Source: a bacterium
Lineage (GTDB): Bacteria > Auribacterota > UBA3054 > B51-G9
Assembly (NCBI GenBank): GCA_029939815.1
Contig: JAOZSF010000016.1
Coordinates: 5,208 to 13,745, forward strand
Direction of reading: 5' to 3'
DNA: 8,538 bases
The notes under the pieces were generated by a model. That model was given only the letters and a program-made list of their open reading frames with translations. It did not search any database and had not been told where the DNA came from. This document shows positions 6,002-8,538 of this stretch, in pieces. A program made the translations under genes and the position numbers. The stretch's first letter is position 1, and every line of letters begins with the position of its first letter.

Positions 6002-8538
6002 CTACTCCGCTTTTTTAAATTCTACTTTGTTAAGCACCTGTAGTTGTATTAAAGTAAAACCGATAAGCATGGCTCCCAAAATCCATGCTTCAGCGGTTGC
6101 ATACCCAAACTGCAAAAACAAAAATGAGTTGTACCAAATGTCAAGACCAAGCGTCATTGTTTTATTCGCCGGCCCGCCGGCTGTCATAACAAAAATGTTT
6201 TGCGCGGCATGAAACGCGCCGATGAACGCGCCTACAAAACTGATGATTATCAGAGCTTTAATATTCGGAATCAAAACATTCCATAATTTCGCGATGATTC
6301 CGGCTCCATCAACATCGGCTGCTTCATACTGTTCATTAGGAATACCTTTCAACGCGGCAAGATAGATTAAACAGCCTGCTCCCGTTCCCGCCCAAATGCC
6401 CGGAAGAATTACGCAAATCATAGCAAGTCGCTGATCATTTAACCAGCCAAGCGGCTCTCTTACGGGAGAAATAAAGAATGCCATAGAGGCGAAAAAACAG
6501 CCAAGCAGAAAAATAACCGTTCCCGCAATTTTATTTCCTGCTTTAATGGTAGGAATACTTGCCATAATGCAAAAAAATCCGGTTGCTATCGGCATCGCAA
6601 AATAAATCCATGCCGGTGTTGCTATAAGTAACTTATTGAGCACTCCGCCATCTGTTGGATTATAGAGTAATTGTTTCCACAAAAACATTGTAACAAGTCC
6701 TGTAGTAACACTTGGCAAATAATAAATGACTCTGAATGTCACTTTTCCTTTTGGGATTTCCGTTAATAAGATTGCAAGGATAATAGGCGTCAGGAAACCA
6801 AGAAGAATTGACAAACTGACATAAATAAATGTTTGCCACAAAAATATGTAGAAATCCGAATTGGAAAAAACTGAAACAAAATTCTGTAATCCTACAAACT
6901 TTGAGTTGCCGAGAATTTTATAATCCTGAAATCCCATCACAAGACCTCGCGCAAGAGGAATATAACTCCAAAGTAAAACAGAACCTACCGCCGCTATAAG
7001 GAACATCCACGCACGGAAATGCCTTCCCCATGTTTTTTCGGTAACACCAAATCCTTCAATGCTTTTCTGCGCTCCGGTTTTAAGCACTTCAACAATCTTC
7101 TTACCAACAAAAAATAAAATTACTATCGTCACCATCAAAAGAAAAATACCCAGACGTTCCCGCTGCTTAACTACTTTATCGGGAAGTTTACCAATGACAT
7201 ACGTATTAATATGTTCCGCGCATTCATCCAGAACTTTTTTGGGATTTTCTCTCTTGTTTTTATCAAGCGCTAAATCAATAGGAAGTCTTAATTCTTTTGT
7301 GAGAACATTTTTATATCCTCTGCAATAAGGTTCCACTTTTGAATTTCTGCCAAGCTTTTCAAAAAACTTTATTCTTTCTTTAGGAATTGCTTTATAAATT
7401 CCGGCATAACCAAATAATTTTAAATATTTAGGGTCAACCCACTCACCCCATCCGTTGTCCACAAGCGTTTTAACACGAATCCGCATCGCCTCTTCGCTGC
7501 ACATAAACTTAATATATTCCCAAGCCGCATCAGCTTTCTTCCCGCTTATCTGTGAGCTCATTGCGAGATAATGTCCCGCTATAAAACTTACGGGTTCTCC
7601 GCCGTTTATTGAGGGAAAATACGTTACACCAAGATTTGAATCATTATCAGGTTGAACTTCAGACATTAAAGTAATCCACATTCCGTACTCAATCCGCTGA
7701 TTACTGCTCATTGGTGTTTGAGAAATAATAACGCCATCATAAATTCTTTTTTTTGTTTTCGGATCTGACAGGTCAATCTTTTTTCCGCAAACCGGACAGG
7801 CAATTGTTTTCCCTTCTTTAACTTCCTCATCTGTCAAATCAATTTCAAGATTGAATTGCCCTTTATGCCGCTTGTCTTTCCTATTATCACACCGCATCCA
7901 CTTTGAAAATTTCATTTTCTGATAAAGTTTTAAAGCTTCCGGTCCTCCTTTTTCATTCATTACCATCCGCCATTCAATTTTATGAACATTATCAAGTGAA
8001 TTTCCGCATTTTGAACAAAATTCATGTTTAGGATATTTCGATATCTTTTCCTTATAATCTTTCTCGTTATCTATTTCTATATGAAACTTCGAGTAGTCGG
8101 TAAACGGAATATGCGAAATAGTAAGCGTATCGCATTTCGGACACCTTTTATATGCCTGAACCATTTCGCCGCCGCCCGACCACACAAATTGATGAAAATG
8201 CCATCCCTGACCGGCACCCAGAGGAAGCGCGAAACCGAAACGATATGGAACATTTTGCGGAGTGCCCGGTTCTTTTGTGGGTATCCACGTAAGTTTTTGT
8301 GCGTACCGGTAAAATTCATCCCAGTTTCTAGGTCCGTGGCTTGGGTCAAGTCCTGCCATAACGAAATTTTTTCGTCTGTAAGTTAACGCCATAACATAAT
8401 ACATATAAGGCGCGGCCATTATATCGTTATCGTTAACGGTCAACTCCCAAATATTATCAGGTGAGCCTATACCTTTAAACGGTTTCCCGGTTTTCTTAAA
8501 ATCCTTCTCTATAAACGGTGTTAATGACTGAATAAATC
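6002..8538 (-). CDS. Solute-binding protein fused to MalF-type sugar ABC permease (N-terminus beyond window)
   Basis: One open frame runs from the right edge to a TAG at 6002-6004; at least 844 residues. Positions below count from codon 8443-8441, which is internal (TTG), since 31 open codons precede it. Residues -31 to about 425 form a family-1 sugar-binding domain: LTPFIEKD upstream, GLDPSHGPRNWDEFYRYAQKLT (31-52), FVWSGGGEMV (86-95), KKADAAWEYIKFMCSEEA (302-319). Two insertions carry CxxC knuckles (C101/C104 with C143/C146; C185 and C216/C219). A helix at 431-447 and a basic linker lead to the permease: TM1 478-500, TM2 534-562, TM3 568-593, an extra helix pair 608-659, TM4 672-698, EAA loop YEAADVDGAGIIAKLWNVLIP (706-726), TM5 728-752, TM6 783-803. 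It imports an unknown sugar together with the MalG-type gene downstream. No ATPase gene is visible. Confidence 0.92.
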   Translation of the reverse strand, partial: FIQSLTPFIEKDFKKTGKPFKGIGSPDNIWELTVNDNDIMAAPYMYYVMALTYRRKNFVMAGLDPSHGPRNWDEFYRYAQKLTWIPTKEPGTPQNVPYRFGFALPLGAGQGWHFHQFVWSGGGEMVQAYKRCPKCDTLTISHIPFTDYSKFHIEIDNEKDYKEKISKYPKHEFCSKCGNSLDNVHKIEWRMVMNEKGGPEALKLYQKMKFSKWMRCDNRKDKRHKGQFNLEIDLTDEEVKEGKTIACPVCGKKIDLSDPKTKKRIYDGVIISQTPMSSNQRIEYGMWITLMSEVQPDNDSNLGVTYFPSINGGEPVSFIAGHYLAMSSQISGKKADAAWEYIKFMCSEEAMRIRVKTLVDNGWGEWVDPKYLKLFGYAGIYKAIPKERIKFFEKLGRNSKVEPYCRGYKNVLTKELRLPIDLALDKNKRENPKKVLDECAEHINTYVIGKLPDKVVKQRERLGIFLLMVTIVILFFVGKKIVEVLKTGAQKSIEGFGVTEKTWGRHFRAWMFLIAAVGSVLLWSYIPLARGLVMGFQDYKILGNSKFVGLQNFVSVFSNSDFYIFLWQTFIYVSLSILLGFLTPIILAILLTEIPKGKVTFRVIYYLPSVTTGLVTMFLWKQLLYNPTDGGVLNKLLIATPAWIYFAMPIATGFFCIMASIPTIKAGNKIAGTVIFLLGCFFASMAFFISPVREPLGWLNDQRLAMICVILPGIWAGTGAGCLIYLAALKGIPNEQYEAADVDGAGIIAKLWNVLIPNIKALIIISFVGAFIGAFHAAQNIFVMTAGGPANKTMTLGLDIWYNSFLFLQFGYATAEAWILGAMLIGFTLIQLQVLNKVEFKKAE

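Noticed and set aside
7000..7200. Sequencing frameshift that might have joined a separate binding protein and permease
   Set aside because: The frame is continuous with no stop; the region contains a sensible tether helix and linker, and no start-like or termination-like region separates the parts.
7059..7328. Open frame on the + strand (89 residues), and a similar one at 6027-6212
   Set aside because: Antisense to well-supported coding sequence, with no motif or start signal of their own.
7787..8143. A separate zinc-finger gene or DNA-binding domain
   Set aside because: The knuckles are in frame inside the binding-protein domain, which resumes between and after them; no independent start or stop exists.
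8024..8386. Open frame on the + strand (120 residues) and another on the - strand at 8077-8349
   Set aside because: Both lie in other frames of the receptor-permease gene, whose frame has clear family motifs there; their translations show no recognisable domain.
8441..8443. TTG as start codon of the receptor-permease gene
   Set aside because: The frame is open for 31 more codons to the window edge and these encode a typical binding-protein stretch (LTPFIEKD and onward), so the true start is outside the window.

Overview
The window is an AT-rich bacterial segment (roughly 35-40 % GC by eye) with two convergent gene blocks. On the + strand lies a tight three-gene run: a eukaryote-type adenylosuccinate lyase (purB, 153-1583), a DUSP23-like dual-specificity phosphatase (1585-2043), and a multi-membrane-span GT-C/TMTC-like protein with C-terminal TPR repeats (2050-3852). 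The genes are separated by only 1 and 6 bases, so they are probably one transcript. On the - strand lie two genes of a carbohydrate-type ABC importer, transcribed from the right edge towards the middle. The first (6002 to beyond 8538) is incomplete at its N-terminus; the second (3953-5893) is complete. The blocks meet at 3853-3952, which contains a strong 15-bp inverted repeat (3918-3955), probably a two-way terminator.

The transporter pair is the unusual part. The upstream gene encodes, in one uninterrupted frame, most of a family-1 extracellular sugar-binding protein followed by a MalF-type permease, so the receptor is covalently tethered to the channel. The binding-protein half has two insertions with CxxC knuckles that look like zinc ribbons, which is odd for a domain expected outside the cytoplasm. 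The permease half has an additional pair of membrane segments between its third and fourth core helices. The downstream gene is a MalG-type permease with about 380 extra residues on the outer face between its first and second membrane helices. Those residues carry two clear copies and one weaker copy of a motif (FLxxxY..nIxxLNxxyGTxY..f.dI) that resembles a stretch known from GH42 beta-galactosidases. There is no separate binding protein and no ATPase gene in the window. My inference is a modified CUT1-type sugar importer with two large extracytoplasmic modules built into the membrane subunits; substrate and ATPase are unknown.

The organism is probably a Gram-negative environmental bacterium. 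The human-like PurB, the DUSP23-like phosphatase, the TMTC-like protein, the lack of Shine-Dalgarno sequences at all four visible starts, and the enlarged ABC permeases would fit the PVC group (for example Phycisphaerae-type Planctomycetota or Lentisphaerota). This is inference from gene style, not a measured placement.

Both intergenic regions in front of genes contain short-unit tandem repeats: octamers just before purB (115-149) and heptamers between the two permease genes (5954-5995). No tRNA, rRNA, CRISPR array, insertion sequence or origin was seen. No gene-free stretch is longer than 300 bases.
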